From assembly GCF_004769635.1 (NCBI RefSeq), contig NZ_RQGH01000009.1, positions 124,001-188,000 on the forward strand: 64,000 nt of DNA. The letters are read 5' to 3'. A program made the position numbers and the translations under genes. Source of the stretch: Leptospira jelokensis (GTDB lineage: Bacteria > Spirochaetota > Leptospiria > Leptospirales > Leptospiraceae). A model generated the notes under the pieces. That model was given only the letters and a program-made list of their open reading frames with translations, was not told the origin of the DNA and made no database searches. Shown in pieces: positions 37,958-46,646 of this stretch. Position 1 is the first letter of the stretch, and the number at the start of each line of letters is the position of its first letter.

Positions 37958-38955
37958 TCTCTGTCAGGAGAAAGGATCACAATATTAAAGGGATTCCTTT
38001 CGTTTTTTTCAACGTCAGACAATGTCTCAGAAAAACGTAAGGCTCCTGTGATCACCGTTCCTGTTGTAAGCCCGGCAAAGATCCCTTCTTTTTCATATAA
38101 GTCTGCTTGCAAATGTAAGGCTTCGTCTTTTGTGACATGGAAATAATGGTCGATGAGTTTGGGATCATATACAGCAGGTAGTTTGATCCTTTCCCTTTCT
38201 TTTGGGTTATCTGTTTTCCCATATTCCATAAACGGTGAATTTTGTTTCCCCGCAATGATGACCTTTACCCTTCTGTCTTGTGACTTGAGGTAACGCCCAA
38301 TCCCCGTGATCGCACCACCAGAACCAGGTGCTGAAATCACAGCTCCTACTTTCCCTTGCAAATCACGCCAAATTTCCGGTCCCGTTGTTTTGAAATGGAA
38401 ATTAGGATTGGCCGGGTTTTCCAGTTCGTCTGGAAGGTAACCACCTAACTTCTTTGCTTTTTCATCGGCAAGTTCGGCTAATTTGATAGGATCAGAAGTA
38501 TTGGTAACGGTTACATCTGCTCCATAACTCCGTAAAAGTTGTACCCGTTCTGGGGATGTGGTAAGGGGAACCAGGCAATATACAGGGTATCCTTTTACCT
38601 TACCGATCCAAGTGAAACTCACAGAAGAAGAACGAGCACCCGTAAGGATGATGGGCATCCCTTTTTTGAGTTTCCCACGTTTTTCGGCGTCTAACACCAT
38701 TGCGATGGCAGTGCGGTCTTTTGCCGATCCTGTTGGATTTAAAAATTCAGCCTTTAGGTAAAACTGGACACCGGAATATTCCGATCCAATCTGATTCAAG
38801 CGGATGAGAGGTGTGTTGCCAATCAATTGCAAAACATTGTCTTTGATTGGTTTGGCAACGGAAAGTTCCTTTCCAAAGATGCCTTGTACATTATTCAGTG
38901 CTTGCAACAAACTGTTGCCAAAGTCATCAATGCCTTTGGAAATTGGATCGATCAT
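37954..38955 (-). CDS. cysteine-synthase-like PLP enzyme with altered substrate loop
   Basis: A 333-residue fold-type II PLP enzyme related to cysteine synthase/cystathionine beta-synthase. The PLP lysine is K79 in NPTGSAKDRTA, and the phosphate-binding loop is APGSGGAITG. However, the Asn/substrate loop, normally TSGNTG, reads LTGARSSSVSF (about residues 104-114), so the substrate must differ or activity be lost. A helical extension of about 40 residues precedes the domain. It is directly followed (same strand) by the FKBP gene start. CysE/M context is absent. Confidence 0.8.
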   Translation of the reverse strand: MIDPISKGIDDFGNSLLQALNNVQGIFGKELSVAKPIKDNVLQLIGNTPLIRLNQIGSEYSGVQFYLKAEFLNPTGSAKDRTAIAMVLDAEKRGKLKKGMPIILTGARSSSVSFTWIGKVKGYPVYCLVPLTTSPERVQLLRSYGADVTVTNTSDPIKLAELADEKAKKLGGYLPDELENPANPNFHFKTTGPEIWRDLQGKVGAVISAPGSGGAITGIGRYLKSQDRRVKVIIAGKQNSPFMEYGKTDNPKERERIKLPAVYDPKLIDHYFHVTKDEALHLQADLYEKEGIFAGLTTGTVITGALRFSETLSDVEKNERNPFNIVILSPDRD

Positions 38956-39336
38956 TTATTTTACTTTTATTAATTCTACGTCAAAGATGAGAGTTGAATT
39001 TGCAGGAATGGGACCCATTTCCCTCGCCCCATAACCATACTGAGGTGGAATGGTAAGTTTCCGTTTCCCACCTTCTTTCATCCCCACAATTCCCCTTTCC
39101 CAACCTTGGATCACTCTTCCTTGGCCCAATTGGAAACTAAATGGTTCCCCTCGGTCTAAGGAAGAATCAAACACCTTTCCGTTGGTCAATTTCCCCGTAT
39201 AGTGAACGACAACTGTTGTTCCACGGATTGCTTCCTTGCCTAACCCTTGTTTGGTGTCCTGGATGAGCAATTCATCAGCAGAAATACCCGCTGTAACAAA
39301 CATCAAAAAACTGAGAGCCAAAAATAACTTCTTCAT
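38956..39336 (-). CDS. exported FKBP-type peptidyl-prolyl isomerase
   Basis: 126 aa with a signal peptide (MKKLFLALSFLMFVTAGISA) and one FKBP domain (VVVHYTGKLTNGKVFDSSLDRGEPFSFQLG, VIQGWERGIVGMKEGGKRKL, IPPQYGYGAREMG). The active-site Tyr, Asp, Trp and Ile residues are present. It probably catalyses proline isomerisation in periplasmic or outer-membrane protein folding. It lies immediately upstream of the cysteine-synthase-like gene and 8 nt downstream of leuD. Confidence 0.93.
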   Translation of the reverse strand: MKKLFLALSFLMFVTAGISADELLIQDTKQGLGKEAIRGTTVVVHYTGKLTNGKVFDSSLDRGEPFSFQLGQGRVIQGWERGIVGMKEGGKRKLTIPPQYGYGAREMGPIPANSTLIFDVELIKVK

Positions 39337-39344
39337 GGGGCTTA

Positions 39345-39971
39345 TTATACACTCTTTCTGTACAACCAGGGAACTTCTTTTTGGTTCTTTTCCTCAAATT
39401 TTTGAATAAAATCTGCTTTTTGCAAGGTAAGTCCGATGTCATCCAAACCATTGAGTAGGCAATGTTTACGGAATGCATCCACTTCAAATGGATACTGATT
39501 CCCTGCTTCCGTAATCACAACTTGGTTTTCCAAATCGATTTCTAAATTGGCTCCTGGTTTTTGATCTATCACCTGGAAAATCTCTTCGATTTGGGATTCA
39601 GGTAACACAATCGGAAGCATTCCATTTTTGAAACAGTTATTGTAAAAAATATCCGCAAAAGAAGGGGATAAAATCGAGCGAAAGCCATAGTCTTCTAAAG
39701 CCCAAGGGGCATGTTCTCTGGATGACCCACAACCAAAATTGTCTCTGGTAACGAGGATAGTGGCTCCTTGGTACCTCGGAGCATTGAGGACAAAATCAGG
39801 ATTAGGTTTTTGCCCTGCATCGTCTAAGAATCTCCAATCATGGAACAAATGTTTTCCAAATCCAGACCTTTCAATTTTTCGAAGGAATTGTTTCGGGATG
39901 ATTTGGTCGGTATCTACGTTTGCTTTGTCAAGAAGGACTGCGATCCCTTTTAATTTGGTAAATGCTTTCAT
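39345..39971 (-). CDS. leuD: 3-isopropylmalate dehydratase small subunit
   Basis: LeuD with LeuC isomerises 2-isopropylmalate to 3-isopropylmalate in leucine synthesis. Seen: [56 protein letters not shown] and [17 protein letters not shown]. 208 aa is the normal length. It follows leuC by 1 nt, so they are co-translated. Confidence 0.97.
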   Translation of the reverse strand: MKAFTKLKGIAVLLDKANVDTDQIIPKQFLRKIERSGFGKHLFHDWRFLDDAGQKPNPDFVLNAPRYQGATILVTRDNFGCGSSREHAPWALEDYGFRSILSPSFADIFYNNCFKNGMLPIVLPESQIEEIFQVIDQKPGANLEIDLENQVVITEAGNQYPFEVDAFRKHCLLNGLDDIGLTLQKADFIQKFEEKNQKEVPWLYRKSV

Positions 39972-39972
39972 C

Positions 39973-41367
39973 TTATTTCCACTCCCGAATGTCTACAAAA
40001 TGCCCTTCTACGGCCACAGCAGCTGCCATGGCAGGTCCTACTAAATGAGTCCTTCCCCCTTTCCCTTGCCTTCCTTCAAAATTTCGATTGGAAGTGGAGG
40101 CACAACGATCACCCGGGGATAAAACGTCATCGTTCATGGCAAGGCACATCGAACAACCTGGGTTCCGCCATTGGAAACCAGCTTCTAGAAAAATTTTATC
40201 GAGGCCTTCGCTTTCTGCTTGGCGTTTCACACGTCCTGATCCTGGCACAATGATCGCTTCCACATCTTTACTGACCTTTTTCCCTTTTACGGTTTCGGCC
40301 ACAACGCGGAGGTCTTCTATCCTTGAGTTGGTACAGGAGCCAATGAAAACTTTATTCACTTTCACATCGGAAAGTTTTTGGCCTGGTTTTAAATCCATAT
40401 AAGCGAGAGCTGATTCAGCCGATTTTTTTTGCACAGGATCAGTGAAATCATTTGGACTTGGTACTGTCGCTGTGACAGGGATCACTTGTCCTGGAGATGT
40501 CCCCCAGGAAACCATTGGTGCAATGTCATTTGCACTCAGCGTGACTGTTTTATCAAATTTTGCACCAGGGTCAGTGGCATAGGATTTCCATTTCGCTGCC
40601 GCTACTTCAAACGCATCACCCTTAGGCGCAAAGTCACGTCCTTTGATGTAATTGATTGTGGTTTCATCAGGAGAGATAAGGCCAGCTCTTGCACCTGCTT
40701 CAATGGCCATATTGCAAATGGTCATACGCCCTTCCATACTAAGGGAACGAATCGCTTCCCCTGTAAACTCGATGACATAACCTGTGGCACCGTCAGTTCC
40801 AATTTTACCGATGATGGCAAGTACGATGTCCTTCGCAGAAACGAGAGGTGAAAGTTTTCCATCCACTCGGATTTCTAAGGTTTTCGGTTTCTTTTGGACA
40901 AGGGTTTGGGTGGCGAGCACATGTTCCACTTCTGAGGTTCCAATTCCGAAAGCCAGAGCACCGAAAGCACCATGGGTTGCTGTATGAGAATCCCCACAAA
41001 CAATTGTCATACCAGGGTGTGTGATTCCAAGTTCTGGTGCCACAACGTGTACAATTCCATTGTCAGGGTGGTTGATATCAAATAATGTAATTCCGTTTTC
41101 TTTACAATTGTCCATTAACGTTTGCATTTGCAAAACGGAAATGGGATCCACTGACTTCCAATCTCTTGTCCTTGTGGATACGTTGTGGTCCATGGTCGCA
41201 AATGTTGCGTCAGGGCGTCTTACCTGTCGATTCGTAAGTTTTAAACTTTCAAAGGCTTGTGGGCTAGTCACTTCGTGGACAAGGTGGCGGTCAATGTAGA
41301 TCAGGCAGGTCCCATCTTCCTCGTGAACCAAATGGTCATTCCAAATCTTCTCAAACATGGTTTTCAT
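39973..41367 (-). CDS. leuC: 3-isopropylmalate dehydratase large subunit
   Basis: Aconitase-family subunit carrying the [4Fe-4S] cluster. Motifs: [45 protein letters not shown], the cluster Cys in [12 protein letters not shown] and [11 protein letters not shown], then [24 protein letters not shown]. About 464 aa. The ATG at 41367 has GGGGGAG seven bases upstream; that motif is buried in a long hairpin (see 41372-41412). In Leptospira this complex also serves the citramalate route to isoleucine (established knowledge of the genus). Confidence 0.96.
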   Translation of the reverse strand: MKTMFEKIWNDHLVHEEDGTCLIYIDRHLVHEVTSPQAFESLKLTNRQVRRPDATFATMDHNVSTRTRDWKSVDPISVLQMQTLMDNCKENGITLFDINHPDNGIVHVVAPELGITHPGMTIVCGDSHTATHGAFGALAFGIGTSEVEHVLATQTLVQKKPKTLEIRVDGKLSPLVSAKDIVLAIIGKIGTDGATGYVIEFTGEAIRSLSMEGRMTICNMAIEAGARAGLISPDETTINYIKGRDFAPKGDAFEVAAAKWKSYATDPGAKFDKTVTLSANDIAPMVSWGTSPGQVIPVTATVPSPNDFTDPVQKKSAESALAYMDLKPGQKLSDVKVNKVFIGSCTNSRIEDLRVVAETVKGKKVSKDVEAIIVPGSGRVKRQAESEGLDKIFLEAGFQWRNPGCSMCLAMNDDVLSPGDRCASTSNRNFEGRQGKGGRTHLVGPAMAAAVAVEGHFVDIREWK

Positions 41368-41371
41368 AACT

Positions 41372-41412
41372 AGACTCCCCCACTTCCAGTCATAACTCGG
41401 ACATGGGGGTCT
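41372..41412 (-). promoter_or_regulatory. hairpin masking the leuC ribosome binding site
   Basis: On the minus strand, AGACCCCCA (41412-41404) can pair with TGGGGGAGTCT (41382-41372, one bulged base), which contains the GGGGGAG Shine-Dalgarno of leuC (41381-41375). The 20-nt loop itself can fold into a second short stem (TCC-AGT with ACT-GGA). No U-run follows, so it looks like a translational element or mRNA fold rather than an intrinsic terminator. Whether it responds to a ligand or protein is unknown. Confidence 0.55.
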
Positions 41413-41445
41413 GTGTCCAGGGAATTTGAAAAAATAGATTGATTC

Positions 41446-42273
41446 TTATGGAGTTTGGACTGTGGAGCCGTCGACGTAACTGCCTGAGATGCCTGAACAA
41501 TGTGTGGCGGCAGTCCCACCACCACCGCCAGTCAGCGGAGCCGTATATACACTGATGATGAATCCCACACTGGATTGGGTGACCTTACAGGATCCCACAA
41601 CTCCCGTTTCCGTACACTTGGCAGTTTGTTTGGTCCCGGAAAGGCAACTTGTCAGATAGCCGTAGTAGTTTTGGCAGACACCACCACCCACATCGCAGGC
41701 AAATTTGAAGGTCTTTGTGGAACCACCATTCAGTAAATCCGTTAGGTCCGAATCAGAAACCGTTTGTACGGCTGTTCCGTCGGTGAGTACAGAGAGTGGA
41801 TTGGCACTACCACTTTCCTTTTGGTAGAGATACAATAGATAACTTCCAGATTTCGTAAATCTAATGATGGTTTGGGTAGAATCGGTTTTTGTATACTCCG
41901 TTCCTTCTTTGGCTAACGGGGCAATATTCAATTCCAATGGGCAACTAGAGGAAGTATACACCGCTACTTTCGCATAACGGGAAAGTACGACTCGCGTTCC
42001 AATTTGTGCACCTTTGATTTGCATCACAGCATAATACGTATCCCCAGCGAGTAAAAAGGAAACAGATTGGGAACTTGTTGTGATCCCGGTGTATCCTGCC
42101 TTCAATTGGGAACCGAGGCCTGCCACTGTGCAACCATTCTCACCTGTTTCCTTTGCTAAAAAAAGTGATGTTGCCGTATCATTATTCGAAGTTTGTCCCG
42201 AACAATTGGTAACAAGAATCGAAAGGACAAAAAGGAAACTGAGAAACTGGATCCGTCTCATTTGGTATAACAT
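41446..42273 (-). CDS. Leptospira-type lipoprotein of unknown function
   Basis: 275 aa. A signal (MRRIQFLSFLFVLSILVTNC) ends in the lipobox-like LVTNC, followed by a short acidic linker. The body is Ser/Thr/Gly rich with several Cys (CTVAG, SSCPLEL, FACDVGGGVCQNYYGYLTSCLSG, GVVGSCKV, ATHCSG) that could form disulfides, a pattern seen in leptospiral surface proteins. I do not recognise a specific family. The MLYQ start at 42273 has GAGGGAG nine bases upstream. It follows the FHA gene by 1 nt. Confidence 0.75.
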   Translation of the reverse strand: MLYQMRRIQFLSFLFVLSILVTNCSGQTSNNDTATSLFLAKETGENGCTVAGLGSQLKAGYTGITTSSQSVSFLLAGDTYYAVMQIKGAQIGTRVVLSRYAKVAVYTSSSCPLELNIAPLAKEGTEYTKTDSTQTIIRFTKSGSYLLYLYQKESGSANPLSVLTDGTAVQTVSDSDLTDLLNGGSTKTFKFACDVGGGVCQNYYGYLTSCLSGTKQTAKCTETGVVGSCKVTQSSVGFIISVYTAPLTGGGGGTAATHCSGISGSYVDGSTVQTP

Positions 42274-42274
42274 C

Positions 42275-43750
42275 TTAGTATCTCCCTCGAAACGTTAGGA
42301 TGGTTTTCCCTATTTGGATTTCATCCAAATGGTGTAACACTTTCGGACGTAATAATTTTCGGCCATTTAAGTATACACCTGCCTCTGAGACACAATCAAA
42401 CAATATATACTTCCCTTTTCGATTTTTTATCTTTGCATGAAGTCCGGAAACACTCGGATCATGGAGGACAATATGATTGGATTCATAATTACCAATGGTC
42501 ATTTCGTTCCATTGTAAAGGAACAGGTTCATACAGTTGGTTTCCTTCGCGGACTTGCAAGACGGCATAGGTGTAAGACGTTCCTGGTAAACTTTCCTTTT
42601 CTTTTGTTAGCAGGGCGATTTCTCTGTCTTTGGCTGCTTTTTCTAAGGTTTCCCCATACATCCTGTCATATACGGCAAGTTCATCCTTTCGTTCAAATGT
42701 CTCCACAAGGGAAACTGGTTCGATGTGTTGGATTGCTACTTGGCTTGTTTGGGGTCTTTCATACCCACGCAAGTAATACAAGGCAGCCAAACAAAGTAAG
42801 ATCAAAAATAAACTCACAGGAAAAAAAACGAGAGGGTCAGATAAGGTTCTGTAAATGGTTTGGAATGGTGAAATTTGGTATTGGAACTCAAAATTAATTC
42901 CTGTGTTCACGGAACTGAGTGTTCCTAAAACAACATTTTCTTTCCATAGAGACAATCTCCAAGGAGAAACATATGTCAAAATCCAATCGGGTTTTGTGGT
43001 ATCTTGTAGGTCATGGAATAACGATTCGATACTTTCTTGTTTCGCAATGGAATAAAAATTTCCCTTCGCATAACTTACCAATTTATTCGCTTCCAATGAG
43101 TTAGGCGAAAGAACAATGAGTTTTAAATTTTTTTCGCGAATCCTTTTGGCAAATTCTGGGATCTCAAAACGATCAGGCCATTCTTTTGAAAAACTCACTA
43201 AAAATAAAATATGGTCTTCCGTTGAATTGATTTTAGGGATCGATTCAACCAATCTTTCCCAATTACGGATTGGAAATTGAGGAGTCTGTTCTTTTGGATA
43301 GGGAAATGAAACATCCAAAACTTGAGATCGGATTCTGTCGAAAACATGGAAGGAATTGTCTGATTGGATATGGAGTTTTGTTTGCCCACCACTCTGTTCG
43401 GAAATTTTTACTAATTGGTTTGCTAGGGTAAGTAACCAACGTCTGTCTTCAGCATTCGTATAACTGGGAAGAGAAAGGTATAAATTCAAAGGATTTTTTT
43501 CAGGATGACGATTCCAATATAAGTTGTCTGTCAACCGAGCAGTGTCTAACAGTTGTTCGGAAATAGTAAAATCATTCGCTTCATTGATTCCACTGGCATG
43601 AACTCGGACTTTTACTTCTGGATAGGATTGAAGGTCAATGGAACGTAGAGTGATCTGGTTTTCAGCAAAAATAGGAAACCAAATCAACAAAACAAAAAGG
43701 AAAATCCAATTAGGAAAATAAAATCGAGGCTTCCATAAGTTGTTTTCCAT
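42275..43750 (-). CDS. FHA-domain membrane protein with vWA-like middle
   Basis: About 491 aa from the ATG at 43750. It starts with a hydrophobic anchor (WIFLFVLLIWFPIFAENQ), a long middle region with a von Willebrand A-like pattern (LLLDTARLTDN..., SEDHILFLVSFSKEWPD, LIVLSPNSLEANKLVSYAKGNF), a transmembrane helix (VFFPVSLFLILLCLAALYYL) and a C-terminal FHA domain (MTIGNYESNHIVLHDPSVSGLHAKI, ILFDCVSEAGVYLNGRKL). FHA domains bind phosphothreonine; the partner kinase is not in the window. It overlaps the ABC ATPase gene by 41 nt. Confidence 0.78.
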   Translation of the reverse strand: MENNLWKPRFYFPNWIFLFVLLIWFPIFAENQITLRSIDLQSYPEVKVRVHASGINEANDFTISEQLLDTARLTDNLYWNRHPEKNPLNLYLSLPSYTNAEDRRWLLTLANQLVKISEQSGGQTKLHIQSDNSFHVFDRIRSQVLDVSFPYPKEQTPQFPIRNWERLVESIPKINSTEDHILFLVSFSKEWPDRFEIPEFAKRIREKNLKLIVLSPNSLEANKLVSYAKGNFYSIAKQESIESLFHDLQDTTKPDWILTYVSPWRLSLWKENVVLGTLSSVNTGINFEFQYQISPFQTIYRTLSDPLVFFPVSLFLILLCLAALYYLRGYERPQTSQVAIQHIEPVSLVETFERKDELAVYDRMYGETLEKAAKDREIALLTKEKESLPGTSYTYAVLQVREGNQLYEPVPLQWNEMTIGNYESNHIVLHDPSVSGLHAKIKNRKGKYILFDCVSEAGVYLNGRKLLRPKVLHHLDEIQIGKTILTFRGRY

Positions 43751-44465
43751 ATTCTGAATTGGGCTCCAATTGTTGGTTTGAAATTGGAAGTGATTCGACA
43801 ACTTCCCCTTCTTTCATTATCGTAACTTGGGAGGCTAGACTTGCGACGATCCGAAGTTCATGGGTAATAAAAACAACAGTCATTCCAGATTTTGCAAGGT
43901 TTAACACTGTTTCCAAGACAATTTTTTCGGAAAATGCATCAAGGCCCGTTGTAGGTTCATCCAAAATCAAAATTTCTGGGTGGCGTAAAAAGGCAAGGGT
44001 CAGTAAAATCCTTTGTTTTTCCCCACCAGAAAGATTCCTTGCGAATTGTTTCCAATGCCCTTTCGAAATCGAGAGTTTGTCAAAGTAAGAAAAAATTTGA
44101 TCCATAGAAATCTTACCCAAACCGGACAATCGAACAAAATCGAGGATTTGGCTTTCAATGGTTCGGTAGGGATGGAAGGCTAAATTCGGGTTTTGTGGGA
44201 CTAAAAAAAGTTTTTCTTTGGCCTTAAAAACATTCGAAAGCACATCCTCACCGAGAATAGAAAAAACATCATAATCCAACTTGGACCCTTCTGGTAAAAT
44301 TCCAAAACAGGCCATGGCAATGGTAGACTTTCCCGACCCTGATTCACCGATGATCCCATGAATGGTTCCTTTCTTAATTTCTAAATTGATTTTTTTCCAA
44401 ATGAAATGACCATTTACTGTTTGCAAGGTGGCATTTTGGATTTGGATGAGTGGCACTTCAGTCAA
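43710..44465 (-). CDS. orphan ABC transporter ATPase (OppF/DppF-like)
   Basis: ABC ATPase with Walker [11 protein letters not shown]-loop [11 protein letters not shown], signature [16 protein letters not shown], Walker [15 protein letters not shown] and switch [12 protein letters not shown]. The Q-loop and following region resemble OppF/DppF-type ATPases of peptide or nickel importers. No permease or binding-protein gene is adjacent, so the partner is unknown. The TTG at 44465 overlaps the gmhA stop and is my preferred start; an upstream frame inside gmhA is unlikely. Confidence 0.82.
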   Translation of the reverse strand: MTEVPLIQIQNATLQTVNGHFIWKKINLEIKKGTIHGIIGESGSGKSTIAMACFGILPEGSKLDYDVFSILGEDVLSNVFKAKEKLFLVPQNPNLAFHPYRTIESQILDFVRLSGLGKISMDQIFSYFDKLSISKGHWKQFARNLSGGEKQRILLTLAFLRHPEILILDEPTTGLDAFSEKIVLETVLNLAKSGMTVVFITHELRIVASLASQVTIMKEGEVVESLPISNQQLEPNSEYGKQLMEASILFS

Positions 44466-45045
44466 GGCCAAATAAATCCTTTTCAATGATACTGCAAAGG
44501 ATATGGCCAATCAGAATATGAGATTCTTGTATCCTTGCCGTGACATTTGAAGGGACGATGATTTCCACATCGGCTTTTCCTTTTAATTTGCCACCATCTC
44601 CACCCAGAAATAACACTACCTTCATCCCTTTTTTTTTGGCTTCATCCACTGCCAATATGATATTTTTGGAATTCCCCGAGGTGGTAAGACCCACAAATAC
44701 GTCTTTTGGTTTGCCAAAGGCTTCGAGTTGCCTTTGAAAAAGGTATTCGTATCCATAATCATTGGAACATGCAGTGAGAACCGCCTGGTCACTGTTTAAC
44801 GCGATGGCAGGTATAGCTTTCCTTTCATTTCCTGACTTATAACGAATCACAAGTTCTGCTGCAATGTGTGAAGCATCACAACTAGACCCTCCATTGCCAG
44901 CAAAGTACAAAATTCCGTCTGTTTTCAGAGATTCGACAAGGATTTTTCCAGCAAGTGATATGTTTGGAAGAAGAGTTGGTAGAAGTTGTTCTTTCACTCG
45001 AATGGATTCTTCGATGTGGGTTTGGATTAATTGACTATGCTCCAT
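44458..45045 (-). CDS. gmhA: sedoheptulose-7-phosphate isomerase
   Basis: GmhA converts sedoheptulose 7-phosphate to D-glycero-D-manno-heptose 7-phosphate, the first step to ADP-heptose. SIS-domain motifs: [19 protein letters not shown], the catalytic Glu region, [18 protein letters not shown] and [18 protein letters not shown]. 195 aa. RfaE1 and RfaE2 for the next steps lie at 19.9-21.4 kb of the window. Confidence 0.95.
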   Translation of the reverse strand: MEHSQLIQTHIEESIRVKEQLLPTLLPNISLAGKILVESLKTDGILYFAGNGGSSCDASHIAAELVIRYKSGNERKAIPAIALNSDQAVLTACSNDYGYEYLFQRQLEAFGKPKDVFVGLTTSGNSKNIILAVDEAKKKGMKVVLFLGGDGGKLKGKADVEIIVPSNVTARIQESHILIGHILCSIIEKDLFGLD

Positions 45046-45049
45046 GTTC

Positions 45050-45808
45050 TTATTCCTTTTCTCTTCTTTCTCGTATTAAATTGATTTTATTTCCAAATTC
45101 TTTTAAGGCATTTCCAAAACCATAAAGATTTTTCGTTTTGGAATGTGGGTTCGAATCATTTTGATTTCCTAAGTTGAAATAAAATAACTCATCTCGGACA
45201 AGGCGTTTTTGTCTTTCCGTTGCTACCTTAACAAAAAATTCTTTGCACTCTTCACCAATGGCAAGCATCACAAGGGCCATAGAATTAGGAGAGATCTGTA
45301 ATAATAGTTGTTCTTGCCAAAATCGTTCCCAACCGAGGACAATCCTCCAGTCTTCTTTAGGAGAGTCTGCCTCTAAAAATAAATCTGCTCTTGGAATGGC
45401 TTGTAAGTCTAAAAAATCATCTAAATTTCGAATTTCTTTGTTTAGATTTTGGTTTAATAATCCTTCATCTACAAATAAAACTCCCGTCCATTTTCCATCT
45501 TTGTTTTTGTACAAATGGTTATCAGTGATGAGGATAATGGAATAATCCTCACCCTCAATGCGAAAGAGTTTTTCATTTGTTTTGGTTAATCGAAATTTTT
45601 TTGATTCAGTGACAACTCCAGATGAGATTTGTTTGGTGGGGAGTTTTTTTTTCCAGTTTTCAGAAGCTGCCGCCCACTCCATGGCAAAGGATTTGGGTTC
45701 TTTTTTCCTCTTTGATGGATCCAAATCTGTTTTGTTTTGGCGAGTTGAGAAAATGGAGAAGAGTGTTTTCCAGAACCCTTTGTTTTGGGGAGATTTACTT
45801 TTTGCCAT
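45050..45808 (-). CDS. unidentified 252-aa protein
   Basis: No signal peptide. A lysine-rich N-terminal quarter is followed by two domains: a beta-rich region ([30 protein letters not shown]) and a helical one ([32 protein letters not shown]). The last part has a vague resemblance in pattern to FliG middle-domain helices, but I do not trust it. The gene is 4 nt from gmhA and overlaps the glycosyltransferase gene by 14 nt, so it is in the LPS cluster. Confidence 0.6.
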   Translation of the reverse strand: MAKSKSPQNKGFWKTLFSIFSTRQNKTDLDPSKRKKEPKSFAMEWAAASENWKKKLPTKQISSGVVTESKKFRLTKTNEKLFRIEGEDYSIILITDNHLYKNKDGKWTGVLFVDEGLLNQNLNKEIRNLDDFLDLQAIPRADLFLEADSPKEDWRIVLGWERFWQEQLLLQISPNSMALVMLAIGEECKEFFVKVATERQKRLVRDELFYFNLGNQNDSNPHSKTKNLYGFGNALKEFGNKINLIRERREKE

Positions 45809-46616
45809 AGTCTTTCCTAATATTGGAAGGTCTTTCCAATTTTAAGCGATCCAATTCATAGAGTTTTGCGTATTTCAGGTAGGTAGAAAAAGAAGAAGCA
45901 AACGCAATCCATAGCCCAGGGATTCCATCCAAAAACCCAAATTTAAAAAGATAAATTTCCAGAAATTTTCCGAAAGGTTTGAATATTGTTTTCATCAACG
46001 AAAACCTTTCTCCTTTCGCATAACGAGTGTAAGCAACAATACTTGAAAATTGATTGATGGTTGTGATTTGGTGACTAAAGTCGCTAAAACTATAATGCAA
46101 AATATCGCCTTTCATTTGTTTGCCAATGGAACCTGGTTTTAGTTCGATAAAATCGTGTGGGTTTTCTCCGATCCAACTTGCATTTTCTTTTTTGAACAAT
46201 CGGTAACGCCTTTGGGGATACCAACCACTATAACGAATCCAACGTCCTAAATGAAAGGTGAGTCTTGCAATTTTGAAACCATCACAGTTTACCTCTTCCG
46301 ATTCTAAAAATCCTTTTATGGATTTTTGCAAAACATCATTTGCTCTTTCATCTGCATCAAGGGATAAAATCCATTCATTTTGGCAAAAGGCGATGGCTTT
46401 ATTTTTTTGTTCGACATGGCCCGGGAAAGGAGCTTCAAAGAATCGCACTTTGGAAAAGGATGTGGCAATTTCTTTGGTGCGGTCCGTACTCAAAGAGTCG
46501 AGGACAATGATTTCGTCTGCAATGGATTCTACCGATCGGATACAATCCCAAATATTTTTCTCTTCATTGAAGGTGATGATGGCCACCGACAATTTTCTTT
46601 TTCTCTTGCCATCCAT
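45795..46616 (-). CDS. glycosyltransferase family 2 (WaaE/KdtX-like)
   Basis: GT-A glycosyltransferase, 273 aa. VAIITFNEEKNIWDCIRSVE, IADEIIVLDSLSTDRTKEIA and the metal-binding DADERAND-type DxD (LSLDADE) match the LPS-core beta-1,4-glucosyltransferase WaaE/KdtX family; GENPHDFIEL is characteristic of that family. It is divergent from the O-antigen ligase gene across about 30 bp and next to gmhA, consistent with LPS-core assembly. Confidence 0.88.
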   Translation of the reverse strand: MDGKRKRKLSVAIITFNEEKNIWDCIRSVESIADEIIVLDSLSTDRTKEIATSFSKVRFFEAPFPGHVEQKNKAIAFCQNEWILSLDADERANDVLQKSIKGFLESEEVNCDGFKIARLTFHLGRWIRYSGWYPQRRYRLFKKENASWIGENPHDFIELKPGSIGKQMKGDILHYSFSDFSHQITTINQFSSIVAYTRYAKGERFSLMKTIFKPFGKFLEIYLFKFGFLDGIPGLWIAFASSFSTYLKYAKLYELDRLKLERPSNIRKDYGKK

Positions 46617-46646
46617 AGGAGTTAAAACCTATTCTTGGAACCAAAT

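Noticed and set aside
45050..45808. FliG-like assignment for the 252-aa protein
   Set aside because: Only a loose helical pattern agrees; no FliG signature is present and other flagellar genes are absent nearby.
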